DNA of 64,000 bases from Glandiceps talaboti (Eukaryota; Hemichordata; Enteropneusta; Spengelidae), in the NCBI RefSeq assembly GCF_964340395.1, contig NC_135569.1:2451400-2515399 (forward strand), read 5' to 3'. Position numbers and translations under genes: made by a program. Position 1 is the stretch's first letter, and the number at the start of each line of letters is the position of its first letter. Below the pieces are notes generated by a model. The model searched no databases and was not told where the DNA came from. It worked only from the letters and a program-made list of their open reading frames with translations. Shown piece after piece: positions 44,763 through 57,600 of the stretch.

Positions 44763-47700
44763 CCAAAAAAACCCAAAAACAATCCCTCCATACAACGAAT
44801 AAACCTAGTTTATGTCCCCTGCAAAGTTAAACTTACTGGATATTACAGTCATTTATACTTTGAAATTTACAATTAGAAGTTTACGTCAGCAATATTATGT
44901 ACTCTTACCAAAAACATAGGTATTTCTTATTGAAAACCATAAGTAAACAAACTTATGTATATTACACTGTGTGATATCATTACACATCTATATTGTATGA
45001 TTTAACTGATCACCATAGAAACAGACAAGCTAAACACATATCGTTGTCAATAGGTTGATATCTTGGTAACACATCTTCCTCAAGAACTATAATATTTATC
45101 AAAAATTGTCATCAGCCTGGTAGATTAACTGATACTACACAGTTCATTTTCACACAAAGTTGAATTAGTAAAGAACAGTGAACTGTCGATCTATCCTAGA
45201 GGTCAGCTGTAACTATGGAATTTATTATTCTGCCGAGAATCGTCAGATCGGAAGCTCAGTTTTCTAAAGTTGAACTGCTAATGTGATGTAACCTTTCCAA
45301 TGAACTGCAATATTGACTGCAACAGGGCACAACATACACTTTACAAAGTACAAATTTAAACAGTTTCTGTCATTAATTTGGAATATCAGTTATTTCAACT
45401 GTATGCCTAGAAGCTAAATTGAGTGTAGATGTTTGTAATTGGCAACATGTATACACAAAGTATGTACAATCATTATATCACTAAGTTACGTATTAAGGGT
45501 CTGGTTGCCCGGTTTACACACGCACACTAGGAGCCAGTTCCTATCAATCGACTCAAAACGCGGTTACTTGGCAGATAAACAGATTAAACAGATCTGTTAC
45601 CGTTATAGAATATGTTAAAGCGGACATATATAAAAAATTTCATTTGTAAGGCACGACTTAATATTCAATATACGAATTATACTGTCGAGAACTGACCTTA
45701 AGTATGGATGACTAACCACAGGTGTTTCTGTGGAAGTTTCACCTTATTACGTCACGCATGGTCACTCTCAGTCATGGCGTCCCGTAGTATTTCCGGCGTC
45801 ATTTTTCTATATATATTCAATCACATTTATTCATTATTTTCGTTTTCTAGATATTTCAGCCGAGTGCACAATTTAATTTCCAGTTTGTGATATAAGCAGA
45901 CTGATAAGTATAAAAGTACAATGAAATGTAATACAACAGAGCCAGATAATTCAACATAACGTACATGTATACTTTGTCAGAAATTAAGGGGCTCAGACTG
46001 TAACCGGGATTCAATTTTTGTTTAAAGTCAGAGTTCGAAATGCACTAACACACTACACTCAAACTTACGTAGATGCAAATTTGCTACACGCAGTGTGATA
46101 GTGGTGATTGAGTGTGCCCAGTGATGCTTGTACCAAGAATGCTGTGGTTTTCAGTTTTTTAGTAACTAAAGAATTATGTCATAATGTTATTTCTATATCG
46201 TATCTTGATATCTGATGATAATTCTACCAGTTAATTGCAAGGCATGATTCAATATAATTTAGTACGTGGAATAGTATAAACATATTTAACCATTTAAGTT
46301 ATTGACGATTTTTTTTAGTAACCAAAGAAATACGTGATACCACCAAGGACATAAAGTTACAGACTGTACCCCTTTAATGGTTTTCCAAGTATTTCAATTT
46401 TTGCTTAATTCACAAATAATAGATTGCACTTGTCATTCATGATGAAGTACTGGCACTAACTCAGTAACTGTCAGCCTATAATTGGAAAATTTCCATAATT
46501 TTTATCTGAAAATTCGATTTTGGTAATCTTCAAGATGATCGTGAAAAATAAACATACGCAATAATATAGACATTTCTGTACTGGCAGTGTCGTGTACATA
46601 CGTGTTACTCGTTTAGTTCTGACGAATTCAACGCCGTGCATCACCTAACGGCGCACACCTAACAACGTTTGACTCTGGGCCATGTTATAATAAGCAAAAC
46701 GTATAGGACAATGATTGTGTGCGTAGTCTTGTGTTAAACCCAGTGAGCGGAACGAACAGTTCAAAGAGAGAAGAAAAGAAACGAAATTCTTTTGTCCCCT
46801 GGTCTTTACGGAGAAAAACAAGTACGTCCCTATTATTTTGCCCCCTGACTCGACTCTAACCAAATCTACCGATAAACACGGATAATATGATTAGGCGACT
46901 GGCAGGGTTCTTTATTAACTGTCTACATTTGAGATGATTACAGATGGCCTACATGGGACGTTGTAACAGCCCCTAATGCTCAATACTGGAATGTAGTACA
47001 TGGGCTCACAATTTATCACTCCAGCGACACGCTGATTCCGAACAACATATTACAGGACAGAAACTAGATTTTCTAATGCTAACACAGCCATGTACACATA
47101 GATAAAGAGTATATTGCTTGAAGCATGTGTTTAACAATATTACTTGAGGGCCGGGACTGTTTTTATGGATAACTACTTCCAGTAAGAGCAGAAACTACGC
47201 AATATGGTTGATAAACAACTTACTGTCATGCTTTCTTACTTCGTGACGGACAATAGCAGTTTTTAAAAGTACAATTAAGCTATACCTGTGTATATATGTG
47301 CAATCTCAGTGCCACCAGAGAACACGTTTCATCTTCTCTCCTATCCTCTGTTCAATAAACTCATAGACGTAATTTCGTCATTTATTCACGTCAAAACGAA
47401 CTGAATACTTAAAGGGCCATGTTCCCACCCGTGTCTTCGTATTAGTGTTAGGATTACTTGAGATCTTTCGTTTATCATTTGCCAATTTTTTTCCATAAAT
47501 AACTATATTTTATTCCTTTCCTAGATTTTAATCCTAATCCGAGACGAGCCTTTAAACATGAAATCTGTTAAATCGGGATTTGTTTTTTTTTTATTCATCT
47601 ACACACTTTAGTCAGCGTCAAGGCCTACAGATAGAATTTTAAAAGTCTTGCTAATATTATAAATATAATACAGTTATCAATGCTTGGTTATTTGAGAAGA

Positions 47701-48532
47701 GTTTATCTCACCTTTTCAAGATATATCATTTAATTTCCTTTTTAACTGACATAATTGTGAATTTATGTGAAACATGGTCTGAAGAGAGTATGTAATTTTA
47801 CAAAAAGGTCAGCTCTCCAAATTTCACGTACTAGTTGGTTGGTGATACACAGCATACACAACAGGGTTATTTTGTTTCTTTTGCATTTGAAAGCTGTCTC
47901 TGTGACTGTGTAAAACATCTTGTTTCATGAGTGAAACATCAAGACATCTTTATTTCTCCTGTATCAATAACTTGACCTTTGACATAAGGGCGAGTGTGGT
48001 ATTATATTTGATCATTTGGCAGTTCAAAATAATCTGAGTATGTTGTTTATCTAATCCTACCATAACAGTGAAAAATATTGACCACTTTTTGCCCTTAAAA
48101 CGAACTGTTATGCTCAACGTCGATGTAAACACATGCTGGATATATGTATCAATTACCGAATACATTAGACCGATACAAAAAGTCGATATTTGATTGCAGT
48201 CCAACGTTTAATCACGCACGGCATAACTTAGAAACAAATTTCCGTTAGTTTATAACATTAATGTTTTTCAGTTTCCGTTTAATATGCTAGGACCTGATAT
48301 TTAGTGTACTGGGACGCGTAGAACAAGTGATTACATTGGCCCATAGCAACGTATACAACTTGATTCACCCATATACCATGCTACGGTTTCGTCAGAATGT
48401 GACCTATCGGCTACAAATACTATGTAATATTGTTAAATTGTCAAAAAAATTGATTTTGATATACTTACTATTTTCTCGAGGACTCTTACTGTCTTGAAGA
48501 GAGTCTCTTGGACTACTGACTTGGCTGCTCAT
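35745..48532 (-). CDS. Coiled-coil protein, three exons (function unknown)
   Basis: Exons (minus order): 48532-48469, 37821-37335, 36786-35745. They total 1593 nt and give 530 residues plus stop; phases join at K and R codons through GTAAGTAT/TTTTTAG and GTATGTG/AAAACAG introns. The first exon is short ([20 protein letters not shown]). Exon 2 and the start of exon 3 form long charged coiled coils (for example [20 protein letters not shown] and [14 protein letters not shown]). Then comes a compact segment ([30 protein letters not shown]), a basic [11 protein letters not shown] patch that could be a nuclear signal, and a long acidic, probably disordered tail ending in [11 protein letters not shown] do not recognise the family; a cytoskeletal, centrosomal or nuclear scaffold would fit. 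The 5' frame may extend further (CEEQGLDELCKSL) from an acceptor near 48690. Confidence 0.75.
36938..37108. repeat. (GGAT)n / (GGGA)n microsatellite in intron 2 of the coiled-coil gene
   Basis: Purine-rich tetranucleotide array with GGGT and GGGA blocks; G-runs such as GGGGGGGTGGG could form quadruplexes. Confidence 0.95.
38060..38230 (+). repeat. Possible LINE/SINE 3' end
   Basis: It ends GGTGAAAAAATAAAATGAATTATTATTAG after a GGCCCTCACCAGGGAGGGTGAC hairpin-like segment. The tail style matches the other retroposon ends in the window. No coding remnant was found. Confidence 0.5.
38305..38345 (+). repeat. Single unit of the GTTGAGCCAGACGATAAAATG repeat
   Basis: TTTGTTGAGCCAGACAATGA followed by AATGTAGTACTGTTGC; compare the arrays at 44060-44300 and 57545-57960. 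Confidence 0.7.
38575..38645 (+). repeat. Hairpin repeat family D, copy 1
   Basis: CGCAAACCAGAGTTGTTATT at the left and GAGGCTGTGGTTTGCGACG at the right form terminal inverted repeats around GACGGTGCCGTAAAAGAGGC. It matches 53788-53875 inverted, and 28700-28785 more distantly. Confidence 0.75.
41580..41860 (+). repeat. Dispersed repeat family C, copy
   Basis: It shares CCATAGAGTTAACAGTAC, GGTGGCCATATTGGATT and TGAACTGAGGATAGGTTGG with 15290-15700 but has only one core unit. Confidence 0.8.
44060..44300 (+). repeat. About 50-bp tandem repeat, 5 units
   Basis: The unit is TTTGTTGAGCCAGACGATAA followed by AATGTAGCAATGCTAGTAAA. Units are spaced irregularly (about 46-54 bp) and diverged. Confidence 0.88.
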
Positions 48533-49730
48533 GGTGTTTGACTGTCTTGTTGAGTATCTTGAAAAATGATTTGGTGTTTCCTTTGGTCTTGTGGTCGAAA
48601 TTAATGATTTACATAGCTCATCGAGACCCTGTTCTTCACAATATGGCCCAACAGTTTTTGGGTTCTTACATTGGACCGCCAAGAATTTCTGTCAACACTT
48701 GTACACCACAAAGGCGACAGCTTCAGATGACAAGGATTTAAAAATGTAAGAATTCACGTCAATATGCCATACACGGAGTTGAATTGAATAGGTGGGGTAG
48801 GTCTATTGTTACACAAATGTATAACCTTTCGTTCTTTGGCTAACTGTACACCGTACCCCGGGTTACCTTGACATCCAGCTTCAGGTGGCATTTATTGTTT
48901 TCATTGGTTGGGGGCGCCCTTCACGATTGCAGACCCCATAGACCGATAGATTCGTCGTTATGGGCTCTTGATTAGTTCATTTTAGAAAAAAATGCAGTCT
49001 TTGTAATGGCAATCAGGGTTTTAAATACCAGGTTCTCGCATTAGTATCTGATCAGTTGAACAATAATGATTGCATAGAATTATTCTCTTGTTTTAGATCA
49101 ACTTTTTCTAAAGCTCTACCAGACAATATTTGGATAAAATAATCATTTTTAACCTTGCTTAAAGCATTAAATCATATTGTTAAAATAAATATTGATCGAT
49201 CCACATATACATTCGATTGAAGCAGCATGAACTTCTCTCACGCCCTCTACGATAATAAAAGCAACAATACTAGCCTTCGTTCTGTCTGTTTGACACACGT
49301 GAACATCGACTACTAGTTTTTATGCAGTTGAGTTGACGGGGACACTCTATCGTAATCCAAATCTCGCTATGGGACTGATTTATAAACTAAAAGCAACGAG
49401 CACTTAGTAGAATAGAAAAACATACATCTCGTAGGCAACAAAAATTAACGCAAAAAAACCTTCAAAACCCAGCTTGTTCTCTTTAATTATGTGTCTGGAC
49501 TGTGAGTCTAGACTATGTCTTTCCATATGTACACAAGTGTTGAATCTTTGACCAATTTCCTCACATCTGAATGTCGTTATTATTGCAATCAGCAAATCCC
49601 GGCAAGTATTTTAATGTTATTAATCTAACTTGATAAGCTGAGTCATTTGTCTCAAACCCTCCCAGCTTGATAATAAACTAGCGCAATATGTCTACTGGAG
49701 TTATTAAGAATGTAAATATGTAATGTAAAT
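48533..49730. other. Upstream region of the coiled-coil gene
   Basis: The 5' UTR and promoter of the minus-strand coiled-coil gene should lie here. A minus-strand frame continues from the ATG up to about 48690, where TGTTGACAG could be an acceptor. No promoter motif is assigned. Confidence 0.4.
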
Positions 49731-49974
49731 AGTGTGTTTGCCTTGCAGTTATTTAGTTGGAAGGTATTTTGCTTTGATCATAGTTTCCCAGACAAAGCCA
49801 AAGGGAATACCAGTTCTCAAAAATATCCAACCGAGTATACAAACTCGGGGAGTTCGTTCAACCCAATGCGATGAACCACCGTGTGACTCGCTTGGCCTAT
49901 TTGTCTTCCAGCCACTTGAACACCACACATTTGAGAGAAAAAGGATCTCAGACAACAATGACACATTTTGACAA

Positions 49975-50760
49975 AAAATGAAACTCTTACACACTTTCCC
50001 TACTATTAGTTGACATAAAATCATAACGATTGACACTCCGAATCATGTTACGAAAAAAACCCAATTTTTGTCAAAAACATTTTGGCGGGAAAGTACTTCT
50101 GACGACAGTTATGCATTTATGTCGTTACCTTATCATTACACGGAGCATTAACTTCGTGATGGTGTGACCCATTGACCTGTATATATAGAACGAATTTGTT
50201 ACACACAAAAAAGAAAGAAAACATGAAACTTTTTTCCTACAATAACTTTACATAAAATCATTATATTGATCATTCCCGTCTCGAACAAACAAAGATGTAC
50301 AAACAGTTTATAAGAAAAATACGATTTTTGTCAAAAAACTTTTTTGGTTCAAAAGTATGGCTTTGACGACATTTTTATTTTCATATCGTTACCTTTTGAT
50401 CATTACATGGAGCATTCATGATTATGTGACATATTGACCTTTATCATTTCATATCCTAAATTCGGAAGGAATTTGTCACACAAAAAAGAAAGTAAAAAGA
50501 GACTATTATAAAATTTTCTTCTTATATAAACTGTTGACAAAAAATCTTAAAGATGTGTAACTTCATGAAAGGACATAAATTCACTAAAATGTTATAGAAA
50601 AAAAAATACATTTTGTCGATTTTTGGAGGGAGGAAAGTACGTCTGCCGGCATTCGTATTGTCCTGGCGTTAATATATTATCATCACATGGAACATTAACT
50701 TCGTAATGATGTGAACCATTAACCTCGATATCGAATAAACAAGTCACATATGTTAGTAAG
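49975..50760. repeat. Diverged triplication, unit about 260-285 bp
   Basis: Three consecutive segments share, in order: TTGACAnAAAATC, a GAAAAAAAnnCnATTTTTGTC block, GnAAAGTACnTCTGnCGnCA, ATCATTACACGGAGCATTAA, CGTnATGnTGTGACCCATTG, and ACACACAAAAAAGAAAG. Substitutions are frequent, so the duplication is old. Confidence 0.85.
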
Positions 50761-53700
50761 CTTAAAGTAATTACTGTTGACTTCTTTTCTTTATCGTTCT
50801 GTCAATTTTAGTTTGAAGTCAAGTTTTAACGCAATGAGCAGACGACATTTCTAGCAATAAAAGAAAGTGGCGACGTCTCAACGAATCGTCGACTAATAAT
50901 CACAAGACACGTCATCGCTACAAAGTACATTAGCAACACTATGAAGTTGATATAAGGAGTAACATTATCTCGTTATTCTTGAAGTCGCAATGTGATAATA
51001 CGAGATGTGATAATACCATGAAATGCGCTTTGGAAATAAACTCTAAACTATTGCTGTTACTTTATTCAGGGAAACTAAAATGTATTTTCAATTAAAATCA
51101 AGAAATAAACTTTTGAAATTGAGGTCACAATGATATCAATATGTAATCATTTCAAATATCCAATATGGCAGCCAAATACTACATCTTGTCTACCCAATGA
51201 GAGTATTTTTTTGTGGATGATTTGGGCCAGTAAAAATAATGAACTACCCAACTTCTATATTCAAAAAGTAAATATCTCGATAAACCAACTCAACGTTCCG
51301 CCACCAAGACATTAGAATTCACTGCCTGACCCATTGAAAACATATAGTAAATAATAGAACAACGTCCAAACTGTTCATGTCTTCGGGTGCGTGTTTGTGA
51401 AGGCCTAGAATTTTACAGACTGGTCGAAATCACACCAATGTTGTTATTATTATCATCATCAAATTACATCTAGTAATAAGAGTGTTTACAACGGGACTAT
51501 CTGGTGTAATGTCTACTTACACAGTTATACCAACTCTAACCTTGAAAACTGACAAATTCATAAAACTTCTGATTATGAAAACCGACACGGCTAAGATGAT
51601 TTGATACTTTAAGCGACGTGATTTCTATCAGTTACAACTTTGTTTGTCTCCAGTAGTGAAAATTTATCGGTGAATTTTTTTGTGGTAATGAAATATAGAA
51701 GTCATAGATCAAATGTCATCATGAAATAAGGAGCCCATAGTTAAAGGTCATTGTGAAAACTTTGTCCTAGATATTCTCGTGTTAAGTTTTGTATTATTTT
51801 ATAGAGTTATTTTGAAATGTTTTTAATCACAAGAATTTAATTTTTATTTTTAGATCAATTCTGTAAATTGATGATGAATATCCCAGAGCAACAATAAATA
51901 ATGTAACATCGCCACTTTCTATATTCCACGTGTGGTGTTTTATATCTGTAGATTTCCATGATCTTCCGATGTACATTTTGTGGGACTATCGTTGTTTTCA
52001 CTGTCTTGATTACAGGGTGATTATATCCACATAACCAATTCAATGTTATCACTCACTTGTATAATCTACCACATGCAACAAAAGGAGTTTCGAATGAAAA
52101 TATCTCTTCACGGATTAAACAAATCTTTGGAAACGAATTCTTAATTTTCGGTGAAGTCTCAGTCGTCAGCGAAAATTTGACATTCGCTTCCGTACTGTTG
52201 ACTCTGTGAGTGAAAATTTTGATTTAAAACTATGAATCAATTTTCCATGAACATCATTCTCGCAACAATAGTTGTAGTTTGCGTCTATCTTATTTTGTAG
52301 ATAGCAAGTTTGCCACTGTAGTAGTAACACATCGTAAACTGCTAAGTGAAATATCAATTGAACCGCACAAACTTTTATGAGAGAGAAGTCAAATGACAAT
52401 CATACTATGGCAGTTTGTAAGTCACACTCTCGTATCTTTTACTCTCTTTCTTATTAATCTTTTAAACTTATACGTTTCTGTTTATTGTAAACGAGTAGAT
52501 CGGATCATTAAAACATAAGTATACACCAAGACAGTGGTACAAGGCTTACCGCTGAAACAGCTAATAATATTTATTGGGGAATTTATTACTTCTTGTATAT
52601 GGAAATGTTTCGTACAATTCTTTTATCAATATATGTGTGATTTAAAAACAAGTTTGTGGATACACATATATGGACCTACTGAGGCAGCTATGTAAAGCTT
52701 GAGCAAAACGTCTTGGCCAGAAACACTTTAATGTTAATTGTATATGTTGAAATGAAACTACTTAGTGTACACTATTATATCAGGATTATTTTTGATATCA
52801 TAGTGAACTCTGTTTCCAAATTTGTACCGTGACCCCTAATTTTATGTTCTTGATTTGAACTAAGGATAGGATGGACTTTTCTTGAATAAAAAAGTAACCG
52901 CAAAAGTTTAAGATTTGTATTTCCGTGGCATATGCTACATTAATACAAATGTTGTCAGCTTGCGGCAAGCATGATGTCCATGGACATGTAACTTGGGTGC
53001 AAAATTAAAGTGCACATCTCATTTGGTTGAGACCGATTACCTAGACTGATAGGATATAATAAACTAATGGCAATTTTATTTATTTGACCATCACGTCACG
53101 TGACATAGAGTACAAAACGAAAGAAGGTACGTGTATATGCCATTATCCATATTCTTACGTCATTTCTCGTTACTTTTATTTTCAAATTGCTCGAAAGAAA
53201 AGTGATCACTGAAACTGTACCAATTTAGACTCCTTGCCCAAACTTTCAAAAGTTCGAATAACGTTTTCTGAGAAATGTTTACTAAATTGTTTACAGAAAG
53301 AGCGCTTGACAGACAGTTTGTTATTAATAAACCTGATGTTCTGAATATTGGGATGAAAAGAAGCACCTTATAAATCTGTTTGTTATGCGTTTAAACGCCG
53401 GACTAGCTGCAACTAGAACACTTTTTAAAACTACTTTGTTAGATAATGACGTCATTGTGAAATCGTACCTGAACAGTATTAAATCACCTGTGGGTAAATG
53501 TATTTGCGTAGCAGTACACATAGTATGGTGCAAAGTACTCTATCAATTTGATATTTGGGTCCGCACATAAAAATCAGTGCCCCAATGAATAGCGATTTCA
53601 AACTAGTTATACATAAAATCGACCTCTAATTGACATTTACAAAGTCTAATTATTGGTATTTTAACAATTTTTAGTGAATATATTATTTGGTTGTCTGATT

Positions 53701-53787
53701 GACAAAATAGGTTACTGCTTGTCCCAGACCGCTATATAGTTTAGGCTTCTTGTATGGTTTAACAACATCATTTCTCCTGTATCAACG

Positions 53788-53875
53788 TCGCAAACCACGG
53801 CCTCTTTTACGGCACCGTCGACCAAAACGCGCCGCCAAAACTGTCACAGAAGAAATAACAGCTCTGGTGTGCAGT
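53788..53875 (-). repeat. Hairpin repeat family D, copy 2
   Basis: GCAAACCACGGCCTCTTTTA at the left and GAAATAACAGCTCTGGTGTGC at the right (trimmed ends pair as GCAAACCA/TGGTGTGC). It is the inverted counterpart of 38575-38645. Confidence 0.75.
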
Positions 53876-54350
53876 AATGCCCTATATGTGGTTTTACAGG
53901 ACAAACCAATGGCATATTTTTGAAAACTTAACCAATCTCTTTGCAGTCTTCGCATTTCATTGTGATACCTAATAAATTAGCACAACGTTCATAAAACAAA
54001 TTTAAGAGCAAGTACAACATGTAGACAGTCTTCGTCGTAATGTTGTTCGTGTCAAATTTCAGAATGTATATATTTGGACCTTTATCAAATTTCTGAGCAA
54101 GGATTGTGATTTAGTGTTTGACCTTTGCCCTCAGGTCAAGTACTTAGTAGTTTATTGCGACCCCTACAGAGTCTTTAGAATGCGTTTACGACAGTTGAAG
54201 TGTCGTAAATATACTTCGTATGTTACGCGTTTTGCGACACCTTTCCGACTTAGGAGTTCAGAAACACTCGTCATAAATGTAATGACAACTCTTTTTATTT
54301 TATTATTGTCATAGAGAGTAAGGGTGACTAGGGAGTATGGGTGACTGGGG

Positions 54351-54650
<300 letters not shown>

Positions 54651-57600
54651 GAGGATATTAAATGTTACGCATTTTAAAGAAGACATTGCATTGATTCAAT
54701 TTTGATTATCTTTCTGCCAACATTTGAAAGTTGACTATCACCAGTCTTCACAAATCAAAGATATAAACCACCAATAATCTGTTAGAACCAAGTAGTACTC
54801 TAGTTCTATCATGTCGAATATTTTCTTCGCCCACTTGCTCTATCTTGATTCCTAGCGTGCCTCGTTTCATTCTACGAGATATGGTTTCATCTCTTTAATA
54901 TCATTCAAATTCTCACCAATCTTTGACGCTATGTATCTACTCATAATGGTATCGCCCAAATACAGATGGACGACGCAATAATACACAGATAAGCAAGGAA
55001 ATGTCGAAAGTCGTCTATATTAATCTGTACAGAGTTTGTTCCATATTTGTCGTGGTCGTGCAAACTATCTCTAATTTCAATATTACAATTGTAAGCTTTT
55101 TATCTACTCCCCCGTAGTCAAATGGAATAGTCTATTGATGATCGTCCTATATTGACAGTGAAAGGCTTTAATCTAGACAATTTTTTTATTCTACAAATTT
55201 TGTCTGCATAACAGTTATCCGTGTAAGAAGCCTGCTGACATTGTTGCCTGTCTCCTCCGAGATTTGCAAAGATTAACGAACTTTGAAAGGTAGGTATATA
55301 TTTACATACGTTCAAACATTTTTTGACTTTACATGTACGCGATATAAGTTTTTGTCTGTGTACTTTATTCATGAGCCATGTCAAGACGGAATGCCAAAGA
55401 CAACGCGAGACTCTTTTTCGCTAATCAAGAACGCGTTGACCGACCGGCCAGCCGCGAAAGGTCGAGTCCCCTGCTAATATTGTTTCATCTTCACGATGTG
55501 CTATCCATACAAGAGCTGTGATTCACACAGTGTGACACGAATCCGCTTTCCCGCTTTTGTGAACAGAATTCGACAGAGTGGGAAACTGTATGAATCGTTA
55601 TCACTGTCATACATTCTGATTTTGTGTGATGTTTTGATATCTGTGTCAATATTTTGTCATCGGAGACGTTTTCTCGGTTTCAGAGACTCTTGAGTGACAA
55701 TAATCATCCTATATTTTTCACGTTAGTTGTTGTTAACAGAAACCTAAAAGAGCTTTGAGAAACTGTACGATACGTTGATACTATCATATTTTGTATTTCC
55801 TTGGTGTTTGGATTATTGCATGAATGTATTTGAGTGTCACTGACACTGTATTTTTCAAGTTTTGTTGTTGTTGCATGCATATAACTTGAATATCATATTT
55901 CACCAAGGTGTTAGACAGTGTAGTTTGCCTTTCCATGCGACGCAACTCAGGCTGCAGAACGAAATTGTTGACAATTTAAAAAAAAAAAAATTTGTACATG
56001 CATGAAAAAAAGTAAATCATCTCACATCGCAAACTTGAACGAACTTGTTGACCAATTGTTTAAATCTTTTAAAAATCTTAAACATAATTCATTAAGTCAT
56101 TCAGTAAATTTTAAATGCAACTGGTGACGAAACATGTTTTAATACCTCAAGAAAAGTAAAGTAAAACAATGAAGCTTACTTAATTTAGCCAACTGCGTTT
56201 CTCGTTGACCATAAATACTGATTGGGTGTGAAAGACGAAATATACATGTCCCTGGGCCATTTGAGAATGAACGTACTGTACAAATGCTATTCTCATTATC
56301 TATATTGTCTCTTTAAATTTTATTGCCTACATGTGGTTGTCAAGTTACCGACGAATCTCCTTCCTAAATACAATCAATCAATCCGAACCATGATTATTTT
56401 AATTGTGAAGATTTGACAAATCAACTTGAATTTAGTTTGTGATTTTTATTTTAAAGCTCCGCGATGGACATGAGCGCATGTGCGTGTCCCAGGACTAAGC
56501 CGAGCAGCTGTTCCCATTTTAATAGCGAAAGCAATGATAAATTTGTATCGTATTTGCTCGTTACTCGAGAGAGTGAAAGCTGTTGACCTGATTTAAGGCA
56601 AGGACAATGTTTCACTCAGAAAATACACAGTGATATATAAGAAGTCACAATATGAATCGAATCCAGATAGTTGTCGACAAGTGTATCATTACCATGGTAA
56701 CAATTGCGGTCTTCTGAACACTGGGTTTTATATTTTATTTGTATTTTGTCGATTTAATCTTTTATTACACAATCACATATTTGTAAACTTTCCCAAATAT
56801 CTTTTGTTGGATTCCAATGGTCTTTTAAAATCAATTTCTACAGCGATTTCTTTGGGATTCCAGATTCGAAATTAAAATTGCAGACATAATTTAATGCCAG
56901 TGATGCCTTCATTTACTTGGCAAAATAGTGTATGAAAGAGAAAACCCGTCATTAGTATATTTAACCCCTGACGTAAGTTAATAGCGGGATGTCCATGGAT
57001 TGTTTACACTACAATACTTTAATTATCACCATCTCATTCGTCTAGCTTTGAGAGATTTACTCGCATTCTTTGGGGTTCTCTGAATCTAAGGAACTCAAAT
57101 TCAGAATTCAAATCACACTGATCACGATTCTATCATTCCCTTAGTTACATGTTCCTGAACACAAAATGGCGACCTATTCGTAAAAGGATGAAAATCTGTG
57201 TACCCGTTCTATAGCTAGAAAATGTTGATAAAAAAGTTTCATATACACTGTACGTTGTCAACAGATGAGTGCACGTACGTAGAGAACTCTGTCATCAAAC
57301 AAAACCATGACAAAGATGTCAAACGAACGATATAGATAAACTCCCTATCCTATCAGTATGGTATACTTTCATGTACACACTGTATGACATGTAAGAAGCA
57401 TTGGATTGTATAATCAAGTGTGTATTCTTAAGCCATACGAAATCAAAATACTGGCTCAGCAAGTTGATGGAATCGCATAATTGTGCATAACTCTGTTTAA
57501 TATATGACAATGGACTCCAGTTAACCTGGAATAGAACGTCGACCGTCTGACTTCAAAACTTTGACTAACATTGCTACATTTTATCGTCTGGCTCTATAAA

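Larger units (their letters stand above)
37822..48468 (-). other. 10.6 kb intron of the coiled-coil gene
   Basis: Contents: a LINE/SINE-like tail (38060-38230), a hairpin element (38575-38645), (AAC)n runs at 40903-40953 and 44724-44764, (CAAA)n and CACACGCGCGCG at 43012-43065, family C repeat (41580-41860) and a roughly 50-bp repeat array (44060-44300). I see no coding exon of another gene. The short frames at 39278-39496 and 41243-41527 have no splice or codon support. Confidence 0.6.
49731..54310. other. Gene-poor region with repeats
   Basis: It holds a triplicated segment (49975-50760), family C fragments (51060-51180 inverted; 52840-52950) and a hairpin repeat (53788-53875). A plus-strand frame at 49748-49971 follows an acceptor-like CCTTGCAG but has no start, donor or homology that I recognise, so no gene is called. 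Confidence 0.55.

Noticed and set aside
49732-49971. Plus-strand frame after CCTTGCAG (RYFALIIVSQTKPKG...)
   Set aside because: Acceptor-like start is suggestive, but there is no donor, partner exon or recognised domain.
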